64,000 nucleotides of DNA from Bradyrhizobium tropiciagri (GCF_001189845.1 NZ_LFLZ01000039.1:1-64000); one strand, 5' to 3'. Positions 17,172-25,735 are shown, counted from the stretch's first letter. The notes: generated from the sequence alone by a model not told the origin. Program-made: numbers and translations.

Positions 17172-18038
17172 ATGCGCGGTAAGTTTCGTCGGATTTCATT
17201 GCCGCGCCGTCTCGTCGCCGATCTGATGCACGCATCATCAGGCGTGCCGTTCGTCTCCTTGACGCGCTCGCTGAACGTTCGTGCGGTGGTCGAGGCCCGC
17301 GCACGCACGGCGCAGGCACCGGGCTGGGCCGCCATCTTCGTCAAGGCATTCGCGCTGGTCGCCAAGACCGAGCCGACGCTGCGCACGCTGCACGTCAAAT
17401 TGCCGTGGCCCTGCCTCTACGAACTGCCGCGCAGCGTCGGCATGGTGGCGATTGCGCGCGTTGAGAAGGGTGAGGAGTGCGTGCTGTTCGAGCGCGTCTG
17501 CGCGGCGGACGAGATGGCGCTCAGCGATGTCGATGCGCTGATCCGGCGCGCCAAGACCGCGCCGCTGCACGAGATCCCCTCGTTCCGCAAAACCCTCTGT
17601 GTGACGCGCCTGCCGCTTCCACTGCGCCGCCTGGCCTGGGCGATCGGGTTGAATTTCGGCCGGCAGCGCGCCAATTTCTGCGGCAGCTTCGGGGTGACCT
17701 CGGTGGCGGCCTACGGCCCCGGCGAGTTGCACGCGCTGAGCCCAGGGCCCTTCCTGCTGAGCTATGGCGTGATCAAGCCGGATCACACCGTCGATGTGGT
17801 GCTGCGCTGGGACCATCTGGTCTGCGACGCCGCCCTGATCGCCGAGACCCTGACCCGGCTCGAGCACGTGCTGGGCGGCGAAATCGCCGCGGAATTGGGC
17901 GCGATCCGGCCGCACGCGACGCCCGGCCGGTCCGGGCGGCCGGAAACCGGCTTTGAGGCCCGAAACCGGCCGATTTTGACGCCGATTCGGCCCAAAACAC
18001 CTCCCGTTTTGTTTGACAGGACCGGACTTTCTCCTTAA
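17172..18038 (+). CDS. 2-oxoacid dehydrogenase E2-like acyltransferase fold protein
   Basis: This 288-residue protein lacks lipoyl and E1/E3-binding domains but resembles the catalytic domain of dihydrolipoamide acyltransferases and chloramphenicol acetyltransferase. Cues are an N-terminal strand pattern with WAAIFVKAFALVAKTEPTLR, and the motif WDHLVCDAALIAETLTRLEHVL, which parallels the DHRxxDGA active-site motif but has Leu-Val-Cys-Asp where Arg and Gly are usual. A Pro/Arg-rich tail of about 45 residues ends the protein. No dehydrogenase genes are nearby. Substrate and even catalytic activity are uncertain. Confidence 0.65.
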   Translation: MRGKFRRISLPRRLVADLMHASSGVPFVSLTRSLNVRAVVEARARTAQAPGWAAIFVKAFALVAKTEPTLRTLHVKLPWPCLYELPRSVGMVAIARVEKGEECVLFERVCAADEMALSDVDALIRRAKTAPLHEIPSFRKTLCVTRLPLPLRRLAWAIGLNFGRQRANFCGSFGVTSVAAYGPGELHALSPGPFLLSYGVIKPDHTVDVVLRWDHLVCDAALIAETLTRLEHVLGGEIAAELGAIRPHATPGRSGRPETGFEARNRPILTPIRPKTPPVLFDRTGLSP

Positions 18039-18124
18039 GACCACCCTTGCTCGCGGGCCGGTTTCGGCCCGCGATGCGTTTCGCGACCCGTGGTTCTCCC
18101 CGAGCTTTCGAGGCGAACCTGTCG

Positions 18125-18146
18125 GTACTGGCCTTTTGGCCGGTAC
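18125..18146 (+). promoter_or_regulatory. Hairpin in the rpsD leader
   Basis: The arms GTACTGGCC and GGCCGGTAC around TTTT form a 9-bp stem with one G-U pair, about 80 bases before the rpsD ATG. S4 represses its own mRNA in some bacteria through leader structures, so this could be a regulatory fold. I cannot show an S4-binding pseudoknot, and a weak terminator for the preceding gene is equally possible. Confidence 0.3.
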
Positions 18147-18225
18147 ACAGGAGGGCGCGTCTCCTCAAACCCTAGACTCAAAAAATGCCGGTCGCTTGAT
18201 GCGACGGCTATACAAAGAGGACGCG

Positions 18226-18843
18226 ATGACAAAGCGCAGTGAGGCGAAGTACAAGATCGATCGCCGCATGGGCCAGAATATCTGGGGCCGCCCGAAGAGC
18301 CCCGTGAACCGCCGCGAATACGGCCCCGGCCAGCATGGTCAGCGCCGCAAGGGCAAGCTCTCCGACTTCGGCGTGCAGCTCCGCGCCAAGCAGAAGCTGA
18401 AGGGCTACTACGCCAACATTTCCGAGCGCCAGTTCCACGGCATCTATGTCGAAGCCAGCCGCCTGAAGGGCGACACCGGCGAGAACCTGATCGGCCTGCT
18501 CGAGCGCCGTCTCGACACCGTGGTGTATCGCGCCAAGTTCGTCTCCACGATGTTCGCCGCGCGCCAGTTCATCAACCACGGCCACGTCAAGGTGAACGGC
18601 CGCAAGGTCAACATCGGCAGCTACAAGCTGAAGGTCGGCGACGTCATCGAGGTCAAGGAATCCTCCAAGCAGCTCACCCCGGTCCTCGAGGCGAGCCAGC
18701 TCCCCGAGCGCGATGTGCCCGACTTCATCGAGGTCGATCACTCCAAGATGACCGCGAAGTACGCGCGCACCCCCGGCCTCTCCGACGTGCCGTTCCCGGT
18801 GCAGATGGAGCCGCATCTGATCGTCGAATTCTATTCGCGCTGA
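18226..18843 (+). CDS. rpsD: 30S ribosomal protein S4
   Basis: A 205-residue primary 16S rRNA-binding protein that nucleates 30S assembly. It starts MTKRSEAKYKIDRRMGQNIW, has the alphaproteobacterial block GRPKSPVNRREYGPGQHGQR, and contains the S4 RNA-binding fold around LERRLDTVVYRAKFV and ARQFINHGHVKVNGRKVN. It ends LIVEFYSR, as expected. It stands apart from the main ribosomal operons, as is usual in Rhizobiales. A strong terminator follows. Confidence 0.98.
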   Translation: MTKRSEAKYKIDRRMGQNIWGRPKSPVNRREYGPGQHGQRRKGKLSDFGVQLRAKQKLKGYYANISERQFHGIYVEASRLKGDTGENLIGLLERRLDTVVYRAKFVSTMFAARQFINHGHVKVNGRKVNIGSYKLKVGDVIEVKESSKQLTPVLEASQLPERDVPDFIEVDHSKMTAKYARTPGLSDVPFPVQMEPHLIVEFYSR

Positions 18844-18866
18844 TCAGTTCAGCATTGCGAGTTCGG

Positions 18867-18900
18867 AAAGGCCCCGGTTTTGCCCGGGGCCTTTTTGTTT
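18867..18900 (+). terminator. Rho-independent terminator of rpsD
   Basis: The arms AAAGGCCCCGG and CCGGGGCCTTT are perfect over 11 bp, with a 6-base loop and a TTTTTGTTT tail, 24 bases after the rpsD stop. This is the best intrinsic terminator in the window. Confidence 0.92.
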
Positions 18901-18953
18901 GCTCGCAAGACGACTATCATGTGCAGGACTTGGCAGCGCAGAGGTTCTTGCCC

Positions 18954-19181
18954 ATGACCCGGTTGCTCGAACAGGCGTTCGATACGGTTTCAAATTTACC
19001 CGACACGGAGCAGGACGAGCTCGCGCGTATCATGCTGCAACTTGCCGGAGTCGACCAGCCGCCGCTCCAACTCACGCCGGAAGAAGACACCGACCTGGCT
19101 GAAGCCGACGCCGAGATCGCACGTGGCGAGTTGGCAACGGACGGGGAAGTTCGCGCGATGTGGAGCAAGCACGGGCTGTGA
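18954..19181 (+). CDS. Putative antitoxin of ParE-type toxin-antitoxin pair
   Basis: This 75-residue acidic protein begins MTRLLEQAFDTVSNLPDTEQ and resembles short antitoxins found upstream of RelE/ParE toxins; the C-terminal half (LTPEEDTDLAEADAEIARGE) is of the type that wraps the toxin. The ATG at 18954 follows the rpsD terminator. Its stop overlaps the GTG of the next gene (GTGA at 19178-19181), the classic coupled arrangement. No DNA-binding motif is obvious. Confidence 0.75.
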   Translation: MTRLLEQAFDTVSNLPDTEQDELARIMLQLAGVDQPPLQLTPEEDTDLAEADAEIARGELATDGEVRAMWSKHGL

Positions 19182-19485
19182 ACGTCCGCTACACGCGACG
19201 CGCCCTTGCTCAGATCGATCAAGCGCTCTCCTATATCGAAGCACGATCGCCTCAAGGCGCGGTCCACGTTCGAGACCGTATCCTGACCCTTGTCACGCTA
19301 CTGCAAGAGCAGCCCCGCGCAGGGTGCACGACGAGCCGTCCAGGTGTCCGGCGGCTTTCAGTCACGCCATACCCCTACTTGATCGACTACCGCGTAACGC
19401 CGACCGAGATTATCATTATGCGGTTTCATCACGCGGCCTGGAGGCCTACGCTAGCGGCGAAATCGCCCCCAGCGCCCAGCGATGA
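19178..19485 (+). CDS. ParE/RelE-type toxin, 3' end uncertain
   Basis: From the GTG at 19178 the protein reads VNVRYTRRALAQIDQALSYI and continues to LSVTPYPYLIDYRV and EIIIMRFHHAA, a complete ParE/RelE fold of about 90 residues. Instead of stopping, the same frame stays open to 19858, overlapping the next gene by over 360 bases, which is implausible. A one-base loss near 19450 would end the protein at 19485, just before the threonine aldolase ATG, so I give that end. An alternative is a lost stop codon. ParE toxins poison gyrase; RelE toxins cleave mRNA; the type is not settled here. Confidence 0.65.
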
Positions 19486-19493
19486 GGAAAGCC

Positions 19494-20561
19494 ATGCACT
19501 ACACCCCCGCCCGCCCCGATCCGAAGGCGCCCGCCGTCCGCATCAATCTGCTGTCGGACACACAGACGAAGCCGACGCCGGCGATGCGCGAGGCGATGGC
19601 GAAGGCGGAGGTCGGCGACGAGCAGGTCGGCGACGATCCGACCACCAACGAGCTCTGCACCCGCGTCGCCGATCTGCTCGGCAAGGAAGCCGCCGTGCTC
19701 ATGCCGTCGGGCACGATGTGCAACGTCGCGGCGACGCTCGCCTATTGCCGCCCCGGCGACGAGATCCTGGCGCATGCCACCGCGCATATCATCGCGCGCG
19801 AGGGCGGCGCCCATGCCGCGCTCGGCGGCTTCCAGATCACCCAGCTCCCGGGCGATGACGGCCAGTTCACGCCGGACACCTTCCGCGCCGCGCTGCATCC
19901 GCGCACGCGCTACCAGCCGCCGCAGGTGCTGGTCAGCGTCGAGCAGACCGCCAATATCGGCGGCGGCACGATCTGGAAGAAGGCCGCGCTCGACGAGGTC
20001 GTGCGCATCGCCAAGGACCATGGGCTGGTGACCCACATGGATGGTGCACGCCTGCTGAACGCGACCGTCGCCTCAGGCATCTCGCCGCGCGACATGACGG
20101 CGGGCTGGGATTCGGCCTGGATCGATTTCTCGAAGGGCCTCGGCGCGCCGATCGGCGGCGCCATCGCCGGCACCCGCGCCTTCATCGACGATGTCTGGCG
20201 CTGGAAGCAGCGGCTCGGCGGTTCGATGCGGCAGTCCGGCGTCTGTGCCGCCGCCTGCATCTATGCGCTCGATCACCATGTCGACCGCCTCGCCGACGAC
20301 CACGCCAATGCGCGGGCGCTGGCGCGGGGGCTGTCGCAGATCAACGGCATCGCGGTGCAGACGCCCGAGACCAACCTCGTGTTCTTCAAGCCCGACGGCG
20401 CCGGCGTCCCGGGCGACAAGATGGTCGCCGAGCTGCGCAAGCGTGGCGTGACGCTGGCGATGATGGACGGCCGGATCAGGGCCTGCACGCATCTCGACGT
20501 GTCAGCGGCCATGATCGAGGAAACGGTCGGACACGTCAGGGACATCGTGCGCGCGGCGTAA
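19494..20561 (+). CDS. ltaE: Low-specificity L-threonine aldolase
   Basis: A 355-residue PLP enzyme cleaving L-threonine or allo-threonine to glycine and acetaldehyde. Features are INLLSDTQTKPTPAMREAM at the start, GDEQVGDDPTTNEL, the PLP stacking region MPSGTMCNVAA, THMDGARLLNA, and the Schiff-base lysine in DFSKGLGAPIGG near residue 214. A GAGGAAA motif upstream favours the ATG at 19494 over 19482. It follows the toxin-antitoxin pair and converges on a serine hydrolase. Confidence 0.93.
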   Translation: MHYTPARPDPKAPAVRINLLSDTQTKPTPAMREAMAKAEVGDEQVGDDPTTNELCTRVADLLGKEAAVLMPSGTMCNVAATLAYCRPGDEILAHATAHIIAREGGAHAALGGFQITQLPGDDGQFTPDTFRAALHPRTRYQPPQVLVSVEQTANIGGGTIWKKAALDEVVRIAKDHGLVTHMDGARLLNATVASGISPRDMTAGWDSAWIDFSKGLGAPIGGAIAGTRAFIDDVWRWKQRLGGSMRQSGVCAAACIYALDHHVDRLADDHANARALARGLSQINGIAVQTPETNLVFFKPDGAGVPGDKMVAELRKRGVTLAMMDGRIRACTHLDVSAAMIEETVGHVRDIVRAA

Positions 20562-20570
20562 CTCCCGTAG

Positions 20571-20595
20571 CCGGATGGAGCTCCACGACATCCGG
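20571..20595. terminator. Hairpin between convergent ltaE and serine hydrolase genes
   Basis: The arms CCGGATG and CATCCGG surround an 11-base loop. The sequence CCGTAGCCGGATGGAG is also the core of a widespread Bradyrhizobium-type extragenic repeat, so it may be a short repeat copy used as a two-way terminator. Confidence 0.5.
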
Positions 20596-20604
20596 GCTGC
20601 CAAA

Positions 20605-22140
20605 CTACGGCAGCCGCTTTCCGACGTAGTCAGTTCCTTCCTGGTGAAGCATCACTTGCATTGCCGCGTTCTGGTCGTCCGTGTCGAATGACAGCACAGC
20701 ATCGACAATTTTGAAAAAGAACTCGTGATCGCTGGCGGCAAAGATTTGGCGCCGCTCCTGCCCTGTCGCCTCGCTGAACAGGCGATTGCCCTCCCTTGTG
20801 ACGCGGATCGAAAATTCCGGCGAGAACCGATAGGTTCCGACCAGACGGTCCAGCGTCTGCGGGCTCACCGCGATGAACTTCCCGACCTTGGCCTGGCGAT
20901 CCGGCCAGCCGTACTCGGCCGCGATGCTGCGCAGGATCTCGTCGACGAGGATCCGACCGCCCCAGCTGTTGGTCATGACAACGGCGCCGTCGCCGTTCTC
21001 GAAAATGACCATGGTGTCGATGAAGCCCTCGTTCACCCCGTTGTGCCAGAATTGCCGGTTGGGCGCCGAGCCGCGAACTAGCCAGCCCAGCCCGCGTCGT
21101 CCGATCCCGGGAGGTAGCCCGTCGGCACTGCCAAGAACCGGCGAGAGCATCTCGGCCGTCATCGATTGCGACAGAACCGGATTGCTCCACCCCGCCAACG
21201 AATCCAGCACGCCGAGCAAGAGACGGGCGAGATCGGTCGGCGTCGTCCATAATCCAGCGGCGGCCAGTTCGGGATAGACATGCGGGCCGCCAGGCACCGG
21301 CGCGCCGTCCGCCCGGTACGGTGTGGCGGCCATCGTCAAACGATCAGCAGGCAATGGCTGCGCGAAGCTGGAATGCGTCATCCCGAAAGGCTTGAGGACG
21401 ACGTCGTCGAGCAGCACAGGAAACGGCCGCCCCGTCACGTCGACGAGCAGTTGCTGAACGATCGTGTAGCCGCCGCCGGAATAGTGGTCCTGCTTGCCGG
21501 GTTCGTGCTCGACCCGGACAGGCGCGCTGTTCGCAGGCCGCGCGCCGTCGAGAATCTGGAGAAGAGAGGGGACCGGCTGGCCGGCCTGATAGCCCGGGTA
21601 GAAGGGCACATTGGTCCCGGCCGTATGGCTCAGCAACCGCCGAACTGTCACCCGGGATAGGGAATACGGATAGTCCGGAATCTTCCAGCTCTTGAGCGAA
21701 GCGTTGACGTCCGCATCGAGATCGAGCTTGCCGGCCTGGGCCAGCGCCAGAGCGGCAATGGCGGTCACCGGCTTGCTGATCGAGGCCGCCTGGAACAGCG
21801 TTTCCGGCACCACGGGCGGACCGCCGATGGCGACCGAGCCAAAGCCGCGCGCCCATTCGATGGCGCCGCCATGAATCACCGCGATGCTGACACCGGGAAC
21901 GTGCAGCTCGTTCATGCGGTCGGCAAGCGTCATTGGCGCATCGCCGTCGACGACAATCGCCGTCCTCAGGCCGTTCAGGACGTGGTCGATCCGCTGCATG
22001 ACGTCCGCGTCACCGGGGCGGCGAGGTTCTTCGGCCAGAACAGGCCGGCACGCAGTCATGGCGGCAGCAGTCATGGCGGCAGAAGCGACTGCCACCAGGA
22101 TGAGCTTGCGGAGAGTGAACGTCATCGCCGGCATGACCAC
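20605..22140 (-). CDS. Serine hydrolase, class C beta-lactamase-like (first of three)
   Basis: A 511-residue exported protein with a signal sequence (LRKLILVAVASAAMTAAAMTA). The beta-lactamase/DD-peptidase fold has its Ser-x-x-Lys in FQAASISKPVTAIAAL near residue 120, a Tyr motif in YSGGGYTIVQQLL, and a His-x-Gly triad element in WHNGVNEGFIDTM. A C-terminal lipocalin-like extension of about 120 residues follows (TYRFSPEFSIRVTREGNRLF), as in esterase-type members. It is more distant from the two serine hydrolases upstream than they are from each other. It could act on peptides, esters or cell-wall fragments. Confidence 0.88.
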   Translation of the reverse strand: MVMPAMTFTLRKLILVAVASAAMTAAAMTACRPVLAEEPRRPGDADVMQRIDHVLNGLRTAIVVDGDAPMTLADRMNELHVPGVSIAVIHGGAIEWARGFGSVAIGGPPVVPETLFQAASISKPVTAIAALALAQAGKLDLDADVNASLKSWKIPDYPYSLSRVTVRRLLSHTAGTNVPFYPGYQAGQPVPSLLQILDGARPANSAPVRVEHEPGKQDHYSGGGYTIVQQLLVDVTGRPFPVLLDDVVLKPFGMTHSSFAQPLPADRLTMAATPYRADGAPVPGGPHVYPELAAAGLWTTPTDLARLLLGVLDSLAGWSNPVLSQSMTAEMLSPVLGSADGLPPGIGRRGLGWLVRGSAPNRQFWHNGVNEGFIDTMVIFENGDGAVVMTNSWGGRILVDEILRSIAAEYGWPDRQAKVGKFIAVSPQTLDRLVGTYRFSPEFSIRVTREGNRLFSEATGQERRQIFAASDHEFFFKIVDAVLSFDTDDQNAAMQVMLHQEGTDYVGKRLP

Positions 22141-22155
22141 CTCCCCGCGCCACCG

Positions 22156-23418
22156 CTAGCGCCCCATCGCCTTGTAGATCAGCGTCTTCAGCTCCTGCTG
22201 GATCCGGCCGCGCTGCGATGGCGTTTGCACCATGAAGATGCCGAACAGATCGTCGGCGGGATCGATGAAGAAGAACGTGCCGCCGACGCCGTCCCAGCGA
22301 TACTCGCCCAGCGGCCAGTTGGTGTACTCCGGCACCGAGGTGCGGACCGCGAAGCCGAGGCCGAAGCCGGAGTTCGGACCGGGATAATAGTTCTTGTCGC
22401 GCACCACCCCGGTTTCCGGACCGATATGGTCCTTTGCCATCAGCGCGATGGTTTCCGGCTTCAGATAGCGCTTCCCCTCATAGAGGCCGCCGTTCAGCAG
22501 CATCTGCGAGAAGCGCGCATAGTCGCCGATAGTGCCGACCATGCCGCCGCCGCCGGATTCCCAGCGCAGCGGCTGGCGCGGGTCGCGGATGTCGGCGACC
22601 GGGCTGATGGTGCGATCCTTCGGCATCGGCTCGGCGATCAGCGGCCATTTCGACCGGTCGGCGACATAGAACGCGGTGTCGTTCATCCCGAGCGGGCCGA
22701 GCAGCCGCTCCTTCTCGACCTGAAACAGGGATTTCCCCGTGATCACCTCGATGATGCGGCCGAGTACGTCGGTGGAATGACCATAATCCCATTGCGTGCC
22801 GGGTTGTTCGGCGAGCGGCAGCGCCGTGAGCCGCGCCACGAATTCGGCATTGTCGGGGTCGTTGTTGAACAGGCCGGCATCGGCGTAGTCCTTGTTCACG
22901 ATCCCGCCACCATAATAGCCGTAGGGCAATCCAGCGGTGTGGCGCATCAAGTCTTCGATGGTGATGGGACGCCTCAGCGGCTCCAGCGTCATCGCCGTCT
23001 TGCCCTCGTCGCCGCGCTTCTCCACGCCGACCTTCATGCCGGCAAAGGCCGGGATGTATTTCGACACGGGGTCGCTGAGCGCGAGCTTGCCTTCCTCAAC
23101 CAGCATCATGGCGACGACGGTCGTGATCGGCTTCGACATCGAATAGAGGCGGAAGATGGTATCGGCGCTCATCGAGAACTCGGTGGCGACGTCGCGAACC
23201 CCGAAATTCTGGTAGTAGACTGGCTTGCCGTGCTGCTGCAGCAGCAGGATCGCGCCGGGAATCTTCCCGGTCGCGACCTCGTTCCTGACATAGTCGGAGA
23301 CCTTGGCGAGGCCTTCAGCCGAGAAGCCGTGCGCGGCCGGCCCCGCGGAGCCTGCCTTCGCATCGGTTGCGACGAACGCGAGCACGAGTGCCGCGACGAC
23401 TGCGCGGCAACCACGCAT
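22156..23418 (-). CDS. Serine hydrolase, beta-lactamase family (second of three)
   Basis: This 420-residue exported protein has a signal peptide (MRGCRAVVAALVLAFVATDAKA), catalytic SMSKP in IFRLYSMSKPITTV, the Tyr element in QWDYGHSTDVLGR, and a late Gly-rich motif (VGGTFFFIDP). It closely resembles the third gene along its whole length (shared blocks GKIPGA, DPVSKYIPxFA, ERLLGPLGM, FxQMLLNGG). I start it at the ATG at 23418, where the signal peptide begins; the longer frame would read through a repeat element. Activity is probably esterase or transpeptidase-like. Confidence 0.88.
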   Translation of the reverse strand: MRGCRAVVAALVLAFVATDAKAGSAGPAAHGFSAEGLAKVSDYVRNEVATGKIPGAILLLQQHGKPVYYQNFGVRDVATEFSMSADTIFRLYSMSKPITTVVAMMLVEEGKLALSDPVSKYIPAFAGMKVGVEKRGDEGKTAMTLEPLRRPITIEDLMRHTAGLPYGYYGGGIVNKDYADAGLFNNDPDNAEFVARLTALPLAEQPGTQWDYGHSTDVLGRIIEVITGKSLFQVEKERLLGPLGMNDTAFYVADRSKWPLIAEPMPKDRTISPVADIRDPRQPLRWESGGGGMVGTIGDYARFSQMLLNGGLYEGKRYLKPETIALMAKDHIGPETGVVRDKNYYPGPNSGFGLGFAVRTSVPEYTNWPLGEYRWDGVGGTFFFIDPADDLFGIFMVQTPSQRGRIQQELKTLIYKAMGR

Positions 23419-23422
23419 GTAA

Positions 23423-23521
23423 GAGCACGATCCGATCGGATTGAATCGGATCATGCTCTCATTCCTTCTTTTTGACGCGTTTTCTTCACGCGAACCGGTG
23501 CCCACTTCGCTCGAAAACGCT
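23423..23521. repeat. Composite palindromic repeat, copy 1
   Basis: The left part (23423-23458) is an inverted repeat with arms GAGCACGATCCGAT and ATCGGATCATGCTC (13 of 14 paired). The right part (23472-23521) is a 50-bp element from TTGACGCGTTTTC to CTCGAAAACGCT that recurs at 28318-28367 with one difference. It fills the gap between two paralogous hydrolase genes and abuts the stop codon of the upstream one. Confidence 0.85.
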
Positions 23522-24805
23522 CTAGTTTTCCATTGCTTCATAGACGAGCTGCTTCAACGTCCGCTGGATGCGCTGGCGCTCGGTCGGCGTCTGCTCCAGC
23601 AGGACGAAGAAGAAATCTTGCTTGCGGTCGATGATATAGTAGCAGCCGCTGGCGCCGTCCCATTTCAGCTCGCCGAGATCGCCGGGCGGCGGCGGCTTCG
23701 CGGTGCCCGGATCGGTGCGCACCGCAATCCCCAGCCCGAAGCCGAAGCCGTCGCCGGGGAAGTAGAAAAAGTCACGCTCGACGCCAGAGCCCGGCCCGAC
23801 GCGGTCGGTCGTCAGCTCCTTGAACGTCTCGGGCTTCATGATGGTCTTGCCGTCGAGGGTGCCGCCATTGAGCAGCATTTGCGCGAAGCGCGAATAATCC
23901 GCCATGGTCGAGACCATGCCGCCAGAGGCGGACTCCCATTTTTTGACCTTGGTCGGATCGTTGACCCGGCCGACCCGGAAATCGCTGTCGTTCGGCATCG
24001 GCTCGGCCATCAGCTTCTGCTTCTCGGGATCGGTGACGAAGAAGCCGGTGTCCTTCATCCCGAGCGGGCCGAGCAGCCTCTCCTGCTCGATGGTCGAGAG
24101 CTTCTCGCCGGTGGCCACCTCCATCACGCGCGCCAGGATGTCGGTGGAATGACCGTATTGCCAGAGCGCGCCGGGCTGGTTGTGCAGCGGCAGCTTGGCG
24201 ATCCGCTCGGCGAATTCGGCGAGATCGAAATCTCCGCCGTAGATGTCGGCTGCCTTGTAGGCCTTGCGGACCAGGCTGTCGCCGTAGAAGCCGTAGGTGA
24301 TACCCGATGTATGCGTCATCAGATCGAGGATCGTGATCGGCCGCTTGGGCGGCACCAGCTCGAGCGTCTTGGTGCCGTCCTCGGCCTTCTTCTCGACGCC
24401 GACCTTCACATTGGCAAAGGACGGAATGTACTTCGAGACGGGATCGTCGAGCTTGTATTTCCCCTCCTCCAGCAGCTGCATCGACGCCACGGCGGTGATC
24501 GACTTGGACATCGAAGCCAGCCGGAAGATGGTCTTGTCCGTGATCGGCACCTTGCTGACCACGTCCTGCACGCCGAACGCCTCGTGATAGACCGGCTTGC
24601 CGTGCTGCTGGATCAGGACGACGGCACCGGGAATCTTTCCGGTTGCGATCTCGTTCTTGAAGAACTCGCTGATCCTGGCGAGCTTGTCGGGGTTGAAATG
24701 CGCACCCGCCGGAATCTCATAGGTGCCCTCGGTGTGCGAGAACGCCGGCGCCGCAAGCACCACCGCGACCGCGGCTGCGGCGCACGTCAATCGAAATGAA
24801 TACAT
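23522..24805 (-). CDS. Serine hydrolase, beta-lactamase family (third of three)
   Basis: A 427-residue exported protein. The signal peptide is MYSFRLTCAAAAVAVVLAAP with cleavage after AFS. Catalytic SMSKS lies in IFRLASMSKSITAV, the Tyr element in WQYGHSTDILARV, and a Gly-rich late motif in WDGASGCYYIIDR. GGGAGGGATAG precedes the ATG at 24805, supporting this start over 24862. It is the evident paralog of the downstream hydrolase, separated from it only by the repeat at 23423-23521, so a tandem duplication is likely. Confidence 0.9.
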   Translation of the reverse strand: MYSFRLTCAAAAVAVVLAAPAFSHTEGTYEIPAGAHFNPDKLARISEFFKNEIATGKIPGAVVLIQQHGKPVYHEAFGVQDVVSKVPITDKTIFRLASMSKSITAVASMQLLEEGKYKLDDPVSKYIPSFANVKVGVEKKAEDGTKTLELVPPKRPITILDLMTHTSGITYGFYGDSLVRKAYKAADIYGGDFDLAEFAERIAKLPLHNQPGALWQYGHSTDILARVMEVATGEKLSTIEQERLLGPLGMKDTGFFVTDPEKQKLMAEPMPNDSDFRVGRVNDPTKVKKWESASGGMVSTMADYSRFAQMLLNGGTLDGKTIMKPETFKELTTDRVGPGSGVERDFFYFPGDGFGFGLGIAVRTDPGTAKPPPPGDLGELKWDGASGCYYIIDRKQDFFFVLLEQTPTERQRIQRTLKQLVYEAMEN

Positions 24806-24854
24806 TTGAACTATCCCTCCCCGGATATCACGGGGAAGTGTAGCGGCGGTATCA

Positions 24855-25400
24855 TCAGGCACAAGGGCTACCGAAGGCGTCCAGGACCGCCTGATGGAGT
24901 TCGCCGCTTGGGGCCGAGAAGCAGCAGAAGATCACCTGCGTGACGCCTGGTGCGGATGGCAGGGCATCGACGACGGTTTTGACCGCGATCTTCGCGGCCC
25001 GGTCCGCCGGGAAGTGATAGACGCCGGTCGAGATGGCGGGAAATGCAACCGAAGCAAGGTTGTTGAGACCGCAAAGCTCGATCCCGCGGCGATAGCAAGA
25101 CGCCAGATGGGCATCCTCACCCCGATTGCCGCCGTACCAGATCGGTCCAACGGCATGGATCACGTGCTTGGCGGGCAGCCGATATCCCTTGGTGATCTTG
25201 GCATCGCCCGTCTCGCAGCCGTTGAGCGTGCGACACTCATCAAGCAGTTCGGGACCGGCGGCGCGATGGATCGCGCCGTCGACACCGCCGCCACCGAGCA
25301 GCGATGAGTTGGCCGCGTTGACGATGGCGTCAACGCGCAGGGTCGTGATGTCAGTGACGATGACTTCGAGCCGCGCCTTGCCGGTCTGGCGCGCGGTCAA
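24855..25400 (-). CDS. ymdB: Macrodomain protein, O-acetyl-ADP-ribose deacetylase-like
   Basis: This 181-residue protein is a single macrodomain of the MacroD/YmdB type. The ADP-ribose site is clear: VDAIVNAANSSLLGGGGVDG, HRAAGPELLDEC, and the second loop FPAISTGVYHFPAD. Such enzymes remove O-acetyl-ADP-ribose and mono-ADP-ribose from proteins. It lies two bases after grxD and probably forms one transcript with it. The symbol is by similarity to the E. coli protein. Confidence 0.9.
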   Translation of the reverse strand: MTARQTGKARLEVIVTDITTLRVDAIVNAANSSLLGGGGVDGAIHRAAGPELLDECRTLNGCETGDAKITKGYRLPAKHVIHAVGPIWYGGNRGEDAHLASCYRRGIELCGLNNLASVAFPAISTGVYHFPADRAAKIAVKTVVDALPSAPGVTQVIFCCFSAPSGELHQAVLDAFGSPCA

Positions 25401-25402
25401 CG

Positions 25403-25735
25403 TCAGGCAGCCACGTCGACCGGGATGCCCTTGTCGGCAAACAGCTGCTGCAATTCACCGGCCTGGAACATCTCGCGGATGATGTCGCAACCGCCGACGA
25501 ACTCGCCCTTCACATAGAGCTGCGGAATCGTCGGCCAGTTCGAATAGACCTTGATGCCGTTGCGCAGTTCGGCCGATTCGAGAACGTTGAGGCCTTTGTA
25601 GCCGACACCGATGTGGTCGAGGATCTGCACGACCTGACCGGAAAACCCGCACTGCGGGAATTGCGGCGTGCCCTTCATGAACAGCACGACGTCGTTCGAC
25701 TTCACTTCGTTGTCGATGAATTGCTCGATGCTCAT
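25403..25735 (-). CDS. grxD: Grx4-family monothiol glutaredoxin
   Basis: A 110-residue CGFS glutaredoxin that binds and transfers [2Fe-2S] clusters with BolA. The active site is KGTPQFPQCGFSGQ with the single cysteine near residue 29; NWPTIPQLYVKGEFVGGCDI gives the glutathione-binding TIPQ and GGCD motifs. In many Rhizobiales bolA is its direct neighbour; here bolA lies 4.3 kb upstream (30012-30248) on the same strand with ergothioneine and other genes in between. Confidence 0.96.
   Translation of the reverse strand: MSIEQFIDNEVKSNDVVLFMKGTPQFPQCGFSGQVVQILDHIGVGYKGLNVLESAELRNGIKVYSNWPTIPQLYVKGEFVGGCDIIREMFQAGELQQLFADKGIPVDVAA

Noticed and set aside
18039..18225. Riboswitch before rpsD
   Set aside because: Only one simple hairpin is seen; no known riboswitch core or ligand logic applies to a ribosomal protein gene.
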